Shown: one piece after another, positions 52,461-61,482 of the stretch
Layout: each line of letters opens with the position of its first letter
Numbering within the stretch: the first letter of the stretch is position 1
NCBI RefSeq assembly: GCF_000472965.1
Contig: NZ_AXAU01000001.1
Coordinates: forward strand, 1,386,745-1,450,744
Length of the DNA stretch: 64,000 nucleotides
From: Bradyrhizobium murdochi
GTDB taxonomy: Bacteria > Pseudomonadota > Alphaproteobacteria > Rhizobiales > Xanthobacteraceae
Reading direction: 5' to 3'
The notes under the pieces: model-generated
Told to the model about the DNA's origin: nothing
What the model saw: only the letters and a program-made list of their open reading frames with translations
Database searches by the model: none
Made by a program: the position numbers and the translations under genes

Positions 52461-52618
52461 GATCACAATACTCCGGGACGCACGACGTGCGCGATTAGGT
52501 AGTTTTACTCTGGGAACGACCACACCGGAAAAGTCCCGACGGTTTCGCACCGAATTGTTCGGAGGCGGCTTGGTCGTCAGTCTAGCCCGATCGGAATGAG
52601 CACAAAAGGCGAGACTCG

Positions 52619-53881
52619 GTGCCGGATGAAACGCCCTTCGACGTAGCGGTGGCGGCGGCAGCAATCTTTGCCATAGCTGTGCTGCACACGTTCTCGACGC
52701 GGTCGTTCGAACGCATGGCGCATATTCAACCGCGCCATGCCGGGCTTTGGCATCTGCTCGCAGAAGTCGAGGTAGTATTCGGGTTCTGGGCGGCGGTTCT
52801 GATTGCCTTCATGGTGGTGAAGATGGGCAGCACCGGCGCGCTCGCCTATCTCGAAAGCCGCAATTTTACAGAGCCGGCGTTTGTCTTCGTGGTTATGGTC
52901 ATTGCCGCGAGCCGACCGATCATCCAGATGGCGGCGGCGCTACTTCGCCTCGTCTCGCACCTAATTCCCCTGTCGCAACCCACCGCCTACTACCTCTCGC
53001 TGCTCTCGGTAGGTCCATTGCTCGGCTCCTTCATCACGGAACCTGCTGCAATGACGCTGACGGCGCTACTGCTGCGCGACCAGTATTTTGCTGGCGGAGC
53101 GCCGAGAAGGTTCATGTACGCCACGATCGGCGTCTTGTTTGTCAATGTGTCCATCGGCGGTACGCTGACGCCCTACGCCGCGCCTCCCGTGCTCATGGTT
53201 GCAGAGCAGTGGGGCTTTGACCTTCCGTTCATGTTGCGAACGTTCGGATGGAAGGCGGCACTCGCCGTGGCAGTCAATGCTGCAGGGGTCACATTTCTGT
53301 TCCGAGACTATCTGCGGAAGCTCGCAGTGTCGCCGGCAAAGCTGGATGTCCCAGCCTGGAGTTCCGGAGTTCATCTCGGCTTTCTCGGCGCGGTGGTCGC
53401 CTTCAATCATCATCCGATCGTGTTTCTCGCGCTCTTCATGTTCTTTCTCGGCTTTGCCGAGGCGTACAAGCGCTATCAGTCGCCGCTCATCCTGCGGGAA
53501 GGTCTGCTGGTTGCGTTTTTCCTGGCCGGCTTGGTGGTGATCGGCGGCCAGCAGAAATGGTGGCTGCAACCGCTTCTCAGTGACATGGGGCCCACCATGC
53601 TGTTCACCGGCGCCACCCTGTTGACTGCAGTAACTGACAACGCAGCCCTGACATATCTTGGTTCGCTCGTGGACGGCGTTTCCGACGAGTTCAAATACTC
53701 CCTGGTCGCGGGAGCGGTGACGGGCGGTGGGCTCACGGTAATTGCAAACGCACCGAATCCGGCGGGATTCGCGATCCTGAAGAACAGCTTCGAAGACGGA
53801 ACGATCAGCGCAGGCGGCCTTGTCTTGGCTGCGCTCGCTCCAACCCTCGTCGCCGCTGCGGCGTTTCAGTTGCTCCCGTGA
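52619..53881 (+). CDS. Putative Na+/H+ antiporter
   Basis: 420 residues from a GTG at 52619, with about eleven hydrophobic segments. It matches the putative Na+/H+ antiporter family by overall pattern: FITEPAAMTLTALLLRDQYF, NVSIGGTLTPYAAPPVLMVA and TAVTDNAALTYLGSLVDGVS, the latter two being the likely ion-binding breaks in the helices. It would exchange sodium for protons in the inner membrane. It begins 158 bases from the divergent kinase and is followed 18 bases later by a universal stress protein gene, an apparent operon under two-component control. Confidence 0.82.
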   Translation: MPDETPFDVAVAAAAIFAIAVLHTFSTRSFERMAHIQPRHAGLWHLLAEVEVVFGFWAAVLIAFMVVKMGSTGALAYLESRNFTEPAFVFVVMVIAASRPIIQMAAALLRLVSHLIPLSQPTAYYLSLLSVGPLLGSFITEPAAMTLTALLLRDQYFAGGAPRRFMYATIGVLFVNVSIGGTLTPYAAPPVLMVAEQWGFDLPFMLRTFGWKAALAVAVNAAGVTFLFRDYLRKLAVSPAKLDVPAWSSGVHLGFLGAVVAFNHHPIVFLALFMFFLGFAEAYKRYQSPLILREGLLVAFFLAGLVVIGGQQKWWLQPLLSDMGPTMLFTGATLLTAVTDNAALTYLGSLVDGVSDEFKYSLVAGAVTGGGLTVIANAPNPAGFAILKNSFEDGTISAGGLVLAALAPTLVAAAAFQLLP

Positions 53882-53899
53882 ATCCAGACGGAGATGTGC

Positions 53900-54424
53900 A
53901 TGACAAACCAGGCTACGACAACTGCACCCGGCGGCATCGGGCATGAGGTCGCCAGTTCGGCAACAAGAGGCATGCGCTTTCTCGCCGTCGTCGATGGCAG
54001 CGAACGCACCAATCGCATTGTCGATTTCGTGGCCGCCATAGCCGAAGGCAAGGACAATGTTGAGGCCATCATTCTGAACGTGCAGGATCGACATTATGAG
54101 GGTCGCCTGCGCGGCTATCAGAGTTTCAAGAAGGAAGAAATCGAGGACCGTCTGATCAACGATGTCGGGCTGCCCATCGTCAATGCTGTGAGCAAACGGT
54201 TGGGCAAGGTGGGCGTGGTTTGCCTGTCGAAGGTCAAGATTGGCGATCCGCTGCCGATAATTCTCCGTTGCGCGGCCGAAGACAAATGCGACGTTATCGT
54301 CCTGGCGGATCCGCAACCGCAATACGTGCGGCGCTGGTTACGCGCCATAGGCTTGCCGCTTGTATCTTCCCTGATATCGCGCGTCATCACGGCCGCCTTG
54401 GTGCCGGTCGTGATTGTGAAATAG
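53900..54424 (+). CDS. Universal stress protein (UspA family)
   Basis: 174 residues from the ATG at 53900, chosen because GGAG lies six bases upstream (an ATG two codons earlier lacks spacing). One Usp domain covers about residues 24-174: RFLAVVDGSERTNRIVDFVA at the start, then the region KIGDPLPIILRCAAEDKCDV. The usual ATP-binding G-2x-G-9x-G(S/T) is not well formed (VLADPQPQYVRRWL), so it is probably of the non-nucleotide subgroup. It is cotranscribed with the antiporter and may tune it. Confidence 0.82.
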   Translation: MTNQATTTAPGGIGHEVASSATRGMRFLAVVDGSERTNRIVDFVAAIAEGKDNVEAIILNVQDRHYEGRLRGYQSFKKEEIEDRLINDVGLPIVNAVSKRLGKVGVVCLSKVKIGDPLPIILRCAAEDKCDVIVLADPQPQYVRRWLRAIGLPLVSSLISRVITAALVPVVIVK

Positions 54425-54557
54425 AGGTCCACACTTTCCGGGCTAACAGGACTCACCGCGACGTCACCTAGCGGAACTCGATCGGCATCAGGGCCGTGAC
54501 CCATCGCGCCCTAGGAATTATGGTAGTGTCCTGGCGTGAAATCGCGGAGGAGTTGCC

Positions 54558-54725
54558 ATGAAAGCCTTTGAGGTATTCGCGATCTACGTGACGCCTTTCG
54601 TCATCATTGCGGTGGCAATCAAGCTTTTGATGAAACGTTATGCCGTCGATCTGTCCGACGTCCAAAAGCAGGGCTCCAAGCCGAGGCGCAGATTTCTGCT
54701 CGGAGCTTGGTATCCAGACGAATAA
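54558..54725 (+). CDS. 55-residue small membrane protein, function unknown
   Basis: ATG at 54558 with a strong GGAGGAG site, TAA at 54723-54725. One hydrophobic helix (about residues 5-24, EVFAIYVTPFVIIAVAIKLL) precedes a basic stretch (MKRYAVDLSDVQ, SKPRRRF) that should stay in the cytoplasm. Short, clean start signals make it a credible gene. It follows the universal stress protein gene by 133 bases on the same strand. No family is recognised. Confidence 0.55.
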   Translation: MKAFEVFAIYVTPFVIIAVAIKLLMKRYAVDLSDVQKQGSKPRRRFLLGAWYPDE

Positions 54726-54832
54726 GTACCCCTTAGCCGGTGGCCTCTTCCATTTCCAATGTCGCATGCTGGCCCCAATCGGACGTCACCAGTTCGCGGG
54801 AACAGAGCGAACCCTAACTTGGTATCGAACCT

Positions 54833-56122
54833 TCAATCGGCTGCATAGAACGCCTCCCGGACGGCATTCGAAATTGGACCGGAGCCGATAATCGCTGTCT
54901 GGGTCATGACTACGCCGATGACGCGATTTGTCGGATCGATCCAAAACTGCGTGCCATAGATGCCGCCCCATCCATAGCTACCGGCCGGAAGACGGCTCTT
55001 GGCTGCGGCGGGATCAGTCAGGATCCCGAAGCCCAGCGTGAAGCCCCAACCCGGCCCGCGAATCGTCGGCATGTTGCCGGTCGCGTTCTGCGTCATCTGC
55101 CGGACCGTCTCAGCGCGGAGCACCCGCACGCCGTCAAGCTCGCCCTCGTTCAGCAGCATCTGCAAGAACCGCGCGTAGTCGCCGATCGTGGCACTCATGC
55201 CGGCGCCGCCGGAATTGTACGCAGTCGGAGAGAAGGCGCGGTTCGGGTCGAGGCTGGCAGTGCCCTTGGTGGGTGGGAACGGCACTGCCTCAGGCCCCAT
55301 CACGGGAACGTAGCCTGTGCCGAGCGCGCCCGTGACCTGTGCGGGTCGCGTCACCTGCACGAAGCGTGAGCGAAGAGCCTCAGGTGGGTTGAACACAAAG
55401 CTCTCAATGCGCAAGGGCTTTGCAATGCGCTCGGTGACAAAAGTTTCCAGGCTGTTTCCCGTCACTTTCTCGATGACGGCGCCGAGCACGTCCGTCGCAA
55501 GCGAGTATTCCCAGCCCGTACCAGGCTGATAGCCAAGCGGAACGGAGGCGAGACGCTGCATTGCTTCAGCGGTGGTTACTTCGGGCTGATCTAGCCCGTC
55601 TGTCACGCGCGCGTCGCGATAGGCATCCACAAGCCGGGGATTATTGATGAAGTTATAGGAGAGCCCGGCGGTATGGGTGAGCAGTTCGCGGATGGTCGGG
55701 GGCCTGTTGGCCGGCCACTCGGCGCCGTCGGGCCCTCTCACCCGCAGCTTGGTGAACTCGGGGAGGAAGCGGCTAACCGGATCATCCAGACCAATCTTGC
55801 CCTGCTCGACAAGGATCATCGCCGCCACTGAGGTGACAGCCTTCGTCATTGAGGCAACTCGGAACATGTCGTTTGCGCCGATCGGCGCGGTACCCCCGAC
55901 CTCGCGAACGCCGACGCTGCGGCTGTACACCGGGCGGCCGTCTTGGAGGATCAGCGCCACGATACCCGGCGTGCTACGGCCTTCCACCAAGCCCCGAATG
56001 GCTTCATCTAGCTTGGCGTTGCGCGCCTCGGGCGAAAACGCCTGGGCTACCGGGACGGGGCTGAGCGCGAAAGCTATTACTGCGGCCCCAAGCAGTCGGG
56101 TGACAAGACGACGTGAGATCAT
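54833..56122 (-). CDS. Serine hydrolase, class C beta-lactamase/esterase fold
   Basis: 429 residues from the ATG at 56122 with GGGAGG upstream. A signal peptide (about residues 1-28, ending VAQAF) exports it. The nucleophile motif SxxK is S91-M-T-K94 in FRVASMTKAVTSV, the YxN-like tyrosine lies in GWEYSLATDVLG, and a later GGxx motif is seen in SYGWGGIYGTQFWID. It looks like EstB/penicillin-binding esterases rather than true AmpC lactamases, which are about 380 residues with KTG. Probably a periplasmic esterase or peptidase of unknown substrate. Confidence 0.85.
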   Translation of the reverse strand: MISRRLVTRLLGAAVIAFALSPVPVAQAFSPEARNAKLDEAIRGLVEGRSTPGIVALILQDGRPVYSRSVGVREVGGTAPIGANDMFRVASMTKAVTSVAAMILVEQGKIGLDDPVSRFLPEFTKLRVRGPDGAEWPANRPPTIRELLTHTAGLSYNFINNPRLVDAYRDARVTDGLDQPEVTTAEAMQRLASVPLGYQPGTGWEYSLATDVLGAVIEKVTGNSLETFVTERIAKPLRIESFVFNPPEALRSRFVQVTRPAQVTGALGTGYVPVMGPEAVPFPPTKGTASLDPNRAFSPTAYNSGGAGMSATIGDYARFLQMLLNEGELDGVRVLRAETVRQMTQNATGNMPTIRGPGWGFTLGFGILTDPAAAKSRLPAGSYGWGGIYGTQFWIDPTNRVIGVVMTQTAIIGSGPISNAVREAFYAAD

Positions 56123-56292
56123 GATATCCCTCCCGTAGACCTGTTCTGAGGCCGCCATTCTGCAGCCCCTTCAGATGGGAAGCAATGTCTAGCGCACGCA
56201 CATGTCCGCGCTTGCCTCCTAGTGGCCGGTCCGAGCACAGCGCAGGGACATTTGCTCCAGCCGCGAACGGCTTACTGCTTCTCGCTGCAACC

Positions 56293-58485
56293 TCATGCGG
56301 CCGGGTTGGACCGGATCTGCCGGGCTTGAACGCTCTCGTCTTGTTCCAGCGGCAGGGAAAATTGAAACATGGCGCCCCGCGGTTCGTTCGCGCTCGCCCA
56401 CATCCGTCCCCCGTGAGCCTCGACCATCGACCGGCAGATGGCGAGGCCCATGCCCATGCCCTTGGCCTTCGTCGTATAGAAGGCCTCGAACACGCGCTCG
56501 ACATCCGCCGGGTCCAGGCCCGGGCCGGAATCGCGAACCGTGACGAGCACGCCGCCCGCGGCCTCCCTTTCGCTGTTGATCCGCAGTGCGCCTGCCCGCT
56601 GGTCGACGCCCTCCATCGCTTCAATGGCATTGAGGATCAGGTTCAGAATCACCTGCTGCAGTTGGGTGCGATCGCCTTTCACCATAGGCAAGCCCGGCGC
56701 GAGGTCGGTCTGCAGCAAGATGCCGTCCTTGAGCATTTCGCTCCGGGTCAGCGCGACCATTTCGAGGATGGCTTCATTGAGGTCGAACCGATCATTCCGC
56801 GGCGGCACCTTGTTGATGAGGGCCCGGATCCCGTTGATGACGTTGCCGGCGCGCTTGCCGTCCTCGACGATACGACGAAGGGAATCCTGAACCTCGCCGA
56901 GATTGGGCGGTTGAGCGCCAAGCCAGCGCAGGGCAGCCCCGGCATTGGTAACCGTCGCCGCGATCGGCTGGTTGACCTCATGTGCAATCGAGGCCGTCAA
57001 TTGACCCATCGTGGTGACGCGATTGGCGTGCGCGAGCCCCGCCTGCATGGCGCGCAAGGCTTCTTCGGCCCGCCTGCGTTCGGTGATGTGCCGCCCGACA
57101 CCGCGGTAGCCGACGAAGCGCCCCGTCTTGTCAAACACCGGCAGCCCGGAGACGGACACGTAACGCTTGCTGCCGTCGGGGCCAGCTCGCGCAAGCTCAA
57201 AATCGCGAAACGGCAGGTGGGCATCGAGCGTCTCCCGGTGCTTGCGCCAGGCCTCTTCATCCGGCTCCAGGTAAGGCACTTCCCAACGGGTCTTGCCGAT
57301 CTCGGAGCCCGGCGCTGGCGCGTCGGCAAGGCTCTCCGCGAACTCCTGGTGAGTGAAGCGATGTTGCGCATCAGTCTCCCAGTACACGTCGAAGGAGAAC
57401 TGCACGAGGGTGCGAAAGCGTTCCTCGCTCTGCCGCAGCGCCTCTTCCGCCCGCTTGCGCTCGGTCAGATCGAGGACAAAACTGACACCTTGATTTGGGC
57501 TTTGTTCGAACATCACCCCGCCGAGCAGCACCGGCACGCGGCTACCGTCTTTCCGGAAGTACTCTTTCTCGGATGGCTGGACGGTCCCCGTCCGTCTCAG
57601 CTCTTCCGCGGCGCGTGCGTCGCGGTCGCGCCATTCCGCCGGTGTCAGGTCCGCCCAGTTCAGCCGACCCGAGGCAAGATCCTCCCGGTCGTAACCCAAC
57701 ATATCGAGAAACGCGTCATTGGCCTCGAGAATGCGACCTTCGAGATTCCAAATGACGATGCCGACGATGTTGGCGTCGACCAAGCGCCGGATCTTCTTGT
57801 CGCGCGCCAGGAGATCGCCGTGGAGCGCGACGTTCTCCGCGATCGCCTTACGCCGCCTTATTGCTTCGAGCCGCGCAAGCGCCAACCCCACCACTGCCAG
57901 TGCTGCGACAATGACGATGGCCGTAGCGATCAGCCAGGCCTTGCGTTGTTCGAGTGCCTCGGCGCGCTTCTCCTGATCCACGAGCAGGAAACGCTCGTGG
58001 TCCACCATCTGGTCGATTTGCGACTTTATCTCGTCCAGGCTGCGGATCATCGCCAGCGCCGCCTGCCCGGAGGTGCTGGCCGTCTTGACGATGTCATCGA
58101 TCTCACGCAGCTTTGCTGTAACTGTCAGCGCCAGATGTCCGGCACGATGGTTCTGCAATGGATCGTTCGCGACTAGAGCCTGGAGCGCCTGCGCGTCTCG
58201 TCGTACGCTTTCGTCAGAGACGCCGTAAGCCTTGAGATATGAGGGGTCGAGAGTCAGCAGATACCCGCGTCTTTGGGCCTCCACGTCGGCGATGCCCCCC
58301 CGCAGCCGATCCAGAGTCTCCAGCACCTGGCGGCTGCGCCCGTGCGCAAAGTCTGCCGCTTGTCGATCCTGACGATATTGGATGGCGAGAAGCCCGGTCG
58401 CGGCAACCACAGGCAGGAGCACCGCGACCACGAGCGTCAGCGGACGAGCAAAGCGCCGAGAGGACTGGCTCAGAGGGACTGACAT
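56293..58485 (-). CDS. CHASE3-PAS-PAS sensor histidine kinase
   Basis: 730 residues. A first membrane helix (about 14-36) and a second (about 186-208, WLIATAIVIVAALAVVGLAL) bracket a periplasmic CHASE3 sensor of about 150 residues. Two PAS domains follow (about 230-350 and 360-480; LVDANIVGIVIWNLEGRILE, VSFVLDLTERKRAEEAL). The HisKA has H502 in ASIAHEVNQPIAATVTNAGA, and the ATPase shows DSGPGLD and GMGMGLAICRSM, the DctB/FixL-type kinase layout. No response regulator is adjacent, so it is an orphan kinase of unknown signal. Confidence 0.88.
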   Translation of the reverse strand: MSVPLSQSSRRFARPLTLVVAVLLPVVAATGLLAIQYRQDRQAADFAHGRSRQVLETLDRLRGGIADVEAQRRGYLLTLDPSYLKAYGVSDESVRRDAQALQALVANDPLQNHRAGHLALTVTAKLREIDDIVKTASTSGQAALAMIRSLDEIKSQIDQMVDHERFLLVDQEKRAEALEQRKAWLIATAIVIVAALAVVGLALARLEAIRRRKAIAENVALHGDLLARDKKIRRLVDANIVGIVIWNLEGRILEANDAFLDMLGYDREDLASGRLNWADLTPAEWRDRDARAAEELRRTGTVQPSEKEYFRKDGSRVPVLLGGVMFEQSPNQGVSFVLDLTERKRAEEALRQSEERFRTLVQFSFDVYWETDAQHRFTHQEFAESLADAPAPGSEIGKTRWEVPYLEPDEEAWRKHRETLDAHLPFRDFELARAGPDGSKRYVSVSGLPVFDKTGRFVGYRGVGRHITERRRAEEALRAMQAGLAHANRVTTMGQLTASIAHEVNQPIAATVTNAGAALRWLGAQPPNLGEVQDSLRRIVEDGKRAGNVINGIRALINKVPPRNDRFDLNEAILEMVALTRSEMLKDGILLQTDLAPGLPMVKGDRTQLQQVILNLILNAIEAMEGVDQRAGALRINSEREAAGGVLVTVRDSGPGLDPADVERVFEAFYTTKAKGMGMGLAICRSMVEAHGGRMWASANEPRGAMFQFSLPLEQDESVQARQIRSNPAA

Positions 58486-58717
58486 GGCCTGGGCCTTAGA
58501 TGCTCGCGAGAGCGGCTGTTTTGTGATGCCGACGCAAAGTATTGCTAGTATAATGGAAACACAGCCAGACCCGCGCAGATGAAGTGGGAACCGGCGTGCT
58601 CGGCCACATAGATTACACCGGCTCAGGCAGCCCGTCAGTTCTCTCGCAAGGGCCAGAACGTCACGGGACGCCCGCTCGCGTCTTGTGAAGGACTGTCCTC
58701 AGGCAGGAGCAATCCTC

Positions 58718-60094
58718 ATGGCTCCGGGTGAAAAGTCGCCACACGGTCGAGGACCGGCTAGCCGGCGCAGCTTCGTCAGGGGATTGGGCGCCGCGGGGGT
58801 GGCCTTGCCGGCCCTCGCCATGCTGCCGCGGTGGGGTGTCGCAGAGGATGTCGCCGGTGTCTATGCGCACGCTGCGATAGATTGGAAACAATTTGCCGGG
58901 CAGACGATCACGCTCGCAGGCGCGATCCATCCCTGGTCGAACGCGATCACACCGCTTTTGTGGGATTTCACCAAGCTCACCGGTATCAGCGTCGTTACCG
59001 ACTTCCGATTGGAGACCGCGTACATGGGCGCGCTGCCGATCCAGCTCGCCCGGGGCAGCAGCACACCCGACGTCTTCATGTTTACGGCCTATGGCCAGGG
59101 CATCTCGGCAGGATGGCTCGAGCCGCTGAACGCATACTATTCCGATAAGTCGCTGACCGATCTCGGCTGGTATGACGAGGCTGACCTTCTCGAGACAGCC
59201 CGCACATTTCCGGTGTGGCGGAACGGTGAACGCTACGCGTGCCCGATCACTTCCGAGGCGGTGACCTTGTTCATCAACGGCGAGGCGCTGGCAGCCAAGA
59301 ACCTGTCGGTTCCCCGGACTTTCGATGAGCTGCTCGCCACCGCCAACGCAATCAAGACCAGTGAAATGTCCGGGATCGCCATGCGGGCGCAGGCCGGCGG
59401 CAATTCGTCCCCGCCGGCCATGAGCTTCGTGTTCTCCTACGGAGGCGACATGGTCAAGGACAACAAGGCCGCTTTCGCGAGCCCCGAGGCCATCGCGGCC
59501 ATCGAGATGTACGGTCAACTGCTCCGTCAAGCCGGGTCTCGCGGTGTGAGCGGCTACGAATGGTACCACGTGCTGGACGACTTCCTGCAGCGCAAGACGG
59601 CGATAGCGATCGACAGCAGCAACTTCGCTACCGACATCTCCAATCCAGCCAAAAGCCACGTTGCCGGGCGGGCCGTGTTTGCCGCCTTTCCCCATGCCGC
59701 CGGTCGCCCGTCCGTGCCCTTCATGTCGCACTGGCAGGCGTCCATCAATTCCAGATCACGACACAAGCGGGCGGCTTTTTTGTTTCTGCTGTGGGCGACA
59801 AGCAAGCCGACCTCGCTGCGGACTGCCGCAGCGGGGCTGGCGACGACACGCGTGTCGGCTTGGTCGGGCGAGGACTTCAAGAAGGCGTTCGGCGCGCAGG
59901 CCGCCGAGGCGGCGCTGACGAACTTACAGAATGCCGATGTTGACCGCGCCAAGGCGATTCTTTTCCATTCGCTCTCGAGACCCATCCTGGACGCATTCAT
60001 GATCGGCGTGAATGAAGTGGTCACCGGAGCGATGCCGGCGAAGATTGCGATGACCAACGCCGCCGAGAAGGCCAACGCGGCGATCCGCGGATAG
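58718..60094 (+). CDS. Tat-exported ABC transporter solute-binding protein (family 1)
   Basis: 458 residues from the ATG at 58718 with AGGAG upstream. A twin-arginine leader SRRSFVRGLGAAGVALPALA lies at about residues 16-35, showing export in folded form. The mature protein has the family 1 layout: IHPWSNAITPLLWDFTKLTG, then PDVFMFTAYGQGISAGWLEP and IAIDSSNFATDIS. These bind oligosaccharides or other polyols. No permease or ATPase is adjacent. The gene is followed by a divergent-convergent unit of PQQ dehydrogenase genes, but a link is not shown. Confidence 0.85.
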   Translation: MAPGEKSPHGRGPASRRSFVRGLGAAGVALPALAMLPRWGVAEDVAGVYAHAAIDWKQFAGQTITLAGAIHPWSNAITPLLWDFTKLTGISVVTDFRLETAYMGALPIQLARGSSTPDVFMFTAYGQGISAGWLEPLNAYYSDKSLTDLGWYDEADLLETARTFPVWRNGERYACPITSEAVTLFINGEALAAKNLSVPRTFDELLATANAIKTSEMSGIAMRAQAGGNSSPPAMSFVFSYGGDMVKDNKAAFASPEAIAAIEMYGQLLRQAGSRGVSGYEWYHVLDDFLQRKTAIAIDSSNFATDISNPAKSHVAGRAVFAAFPHAAGRPSVPFMSHWQASINSRSRHKRAAFLFLLWATSKPTSLRTAAAGLATTRVSAWSGEDFKKAFGAQAAEAALTNLQNADVDRAKAILFHSLSRPILDAFMIGVNEVVTGAMPAKIAMTNAAEKANAAIRG

Positions 60095-60236
60095 CAGGGC
60101 TATTACGAGCGCAATGTCCGGCACTGTCGCCGGCTCTCCCGTGCGCTCGTCGCCGGCGCGGGTCCACGCGATCGAGACCCTTGGCCCGATCAAGCACTGT
60201 CAACAGAACCGCAAAGGTCGCGACGACAACGCGCAA

Positions 60237-61004
60237 TTACTTCGGCGTTTGCAGCACAACCCCGTAGCGCTTGTAGATTCGATCGATTGTGCCGTCGGCC
60301 CGCAACCGCTCGACCGCCGCGTCGATGGCTTCGCGCAGATTGTCATCGGGGCGGACCATGCCAACTGCGACATCCCAGTTCAGGTTCGCCTCGCTCTCAT
60401 CGCGATCCAGGATACGGAGCGCCTTGTCCGGATGCATCAGATTGAAATAGCTCGCTGCCGTCGGCGTGACTGCCGCCGCGTCGATCTCATGGTTGGCCAC
60501 GGCCTCAAGGACATCGACCTCAAACCCGAAGGTCGATGTCGGCACCCTCCGCTGACTGATGATCATTGCTGCGAAGGATCCGACCAGAACCCCGACCTTC
60601 GTGTGCCCGTCGAGGCTCTTGAACGACGTCAGCTTGCTGGCCTGCGGCACGGCCAGGACAATACCAGTGCGATAGTAGGGTTTTGAAATCCTCAAATTGG
60701 TCTCGCCTTGCGCCTCGCGATCGGCAATCACATCCAGAAGAATGTCGCAACCGGCGCTGCGCATCTGGTACCGGGTGATGATCCAGTCGAGCTCCAGTGA
60801 GACGCCGAGCTCGCGTGCCAGCGCCCGTCCTAATTCGACCTGAAATCCTGGCGGATCGCCGGCCTTGCTCGCGAATGGAAGCGAGTTGGGATGAGCACAT
60901 AATCCAAGCACGCCGGTCGAGCGGATGGCGTCGAGGGGCCGCGCCTGAGCCGGGCCGATCAGCCCAATGACGGCGCCGACCATGAACGGGAGAATCGTCT
61001 TCAT
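60237..61004 (-). CDS. Solute-binding-type protein of PQQ dehydrogenase clusters (MoxJ/XoxJ-like)
   Basis: 255 residues. A signal peptide (about 1-21, FMVGAVIGLIGPAQA) precedes a family 3 solute-binding fold: LGLCAHPNSLPFASKAGDPP and GFQVELGRALARELGVSLEL, then IADREAQGETNLRISKPYY. This is the pattern of proteins beside PQQ alcohol dehydrogenases (MoxJ/XoxJ), thought to help load the cofactor or metal, or link it to cytochrome c. It is the third gene downstream of the dehydrogenase on the same strand. Confidence 0.82.
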   Translation of the reverse strand: MKTILPFMVGAVIGLIGPAQARPLDAIRSTGVLGLCAHPNSLPFASKAGDPPGFQVELGRALARELGVSLELDWIITRYQMRSAGCDILLDVIADREAQGETNLRISKPYYRTGIVLAVPQASKLTSFKSLDGHTKVGVLVGSFAAMIISQRRVPTSTFGFEVDVLEAVANHEIDAAAVTPTAASYFNLMHPDKALRILDRDESEANLNWDVAVGMVRPDDNLREAIDAAVERLRADGTIDRIYKRYGVVLQTPK

Positions 61005-61041
61005 TCCGTATCCCCGTATGGATGGATCGGGTCTCGGCGGT

Positions 61042-61404
61042 TCAGCCCTCGCGCGGCTTCAAGGCGCGGATGTATTTGATCATCTGTTCGATCTGCGCGT
61101 CGGTGAAGGCCCCATCGAATCCAGGCATCGCGCCCTCCTTGCCGTTCTTTATGCGGTCACGCAAAAAATCGTCGTCTCGTGGCGAATTCATCAACTGCGG
61201 CCCCTTGCCGGCAGCTCGGCCGCCATTGGAGTGACAAAAACCGCAGGTCCCTGCGAACAACTGCTCGACATCGAACGTCCCGTTGTCGGGCGCAGGGCTC
61301 GCAGGCTGCGCCCGGACCGACCCGGCACACGCCAATGACGCGCCCAGCACTGCCGATAGCAGCGCGATGTTCTTCAAGTGCAATTTCAAAACGTCCGGCT
61401 CCAT
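61042..61404 (-). CDS. Class I c-type cytochrome associated with the PQQ dehydrogenase
   Basis: About 120 residues from the ATG at 61404; a GTG at 61419 in frame could add five. A signal peptide (about residues 7-32) ends AQPAS. One heme site, CGFCHSNGG (CxxCH), lies near residue 54-62, and the axial methionine is probably in EGAMPGFDGAFTDAQ near residue 95. It takes electrons from the PQQ dehydrogenase in the periplasm and passes them to the respiratory chain. It is placed between the dehydrogenase and the MoxJ-like gene, the usual arrangement. Confidence 0.88.
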   Translation of the reverse strand: MEPDVLKLHLKNIALLSAVLGASLACAGSVRAQPASPAPDNGTFDVEQLFAGTCGFCHSNGGRAAGKGPQLMNSPRDDDFLRDRIKNGKEGAMPGFDGAFTDAQIEQMIKYIRALKPREG

Positions 61405-61482
61405 TTCCCTAAAAGCCACCCAGCCGCTTCAACGCACGGGGAGCAGGCTTGCGCCCGCCCCCGGCAGATCGTTTGCGATCGC

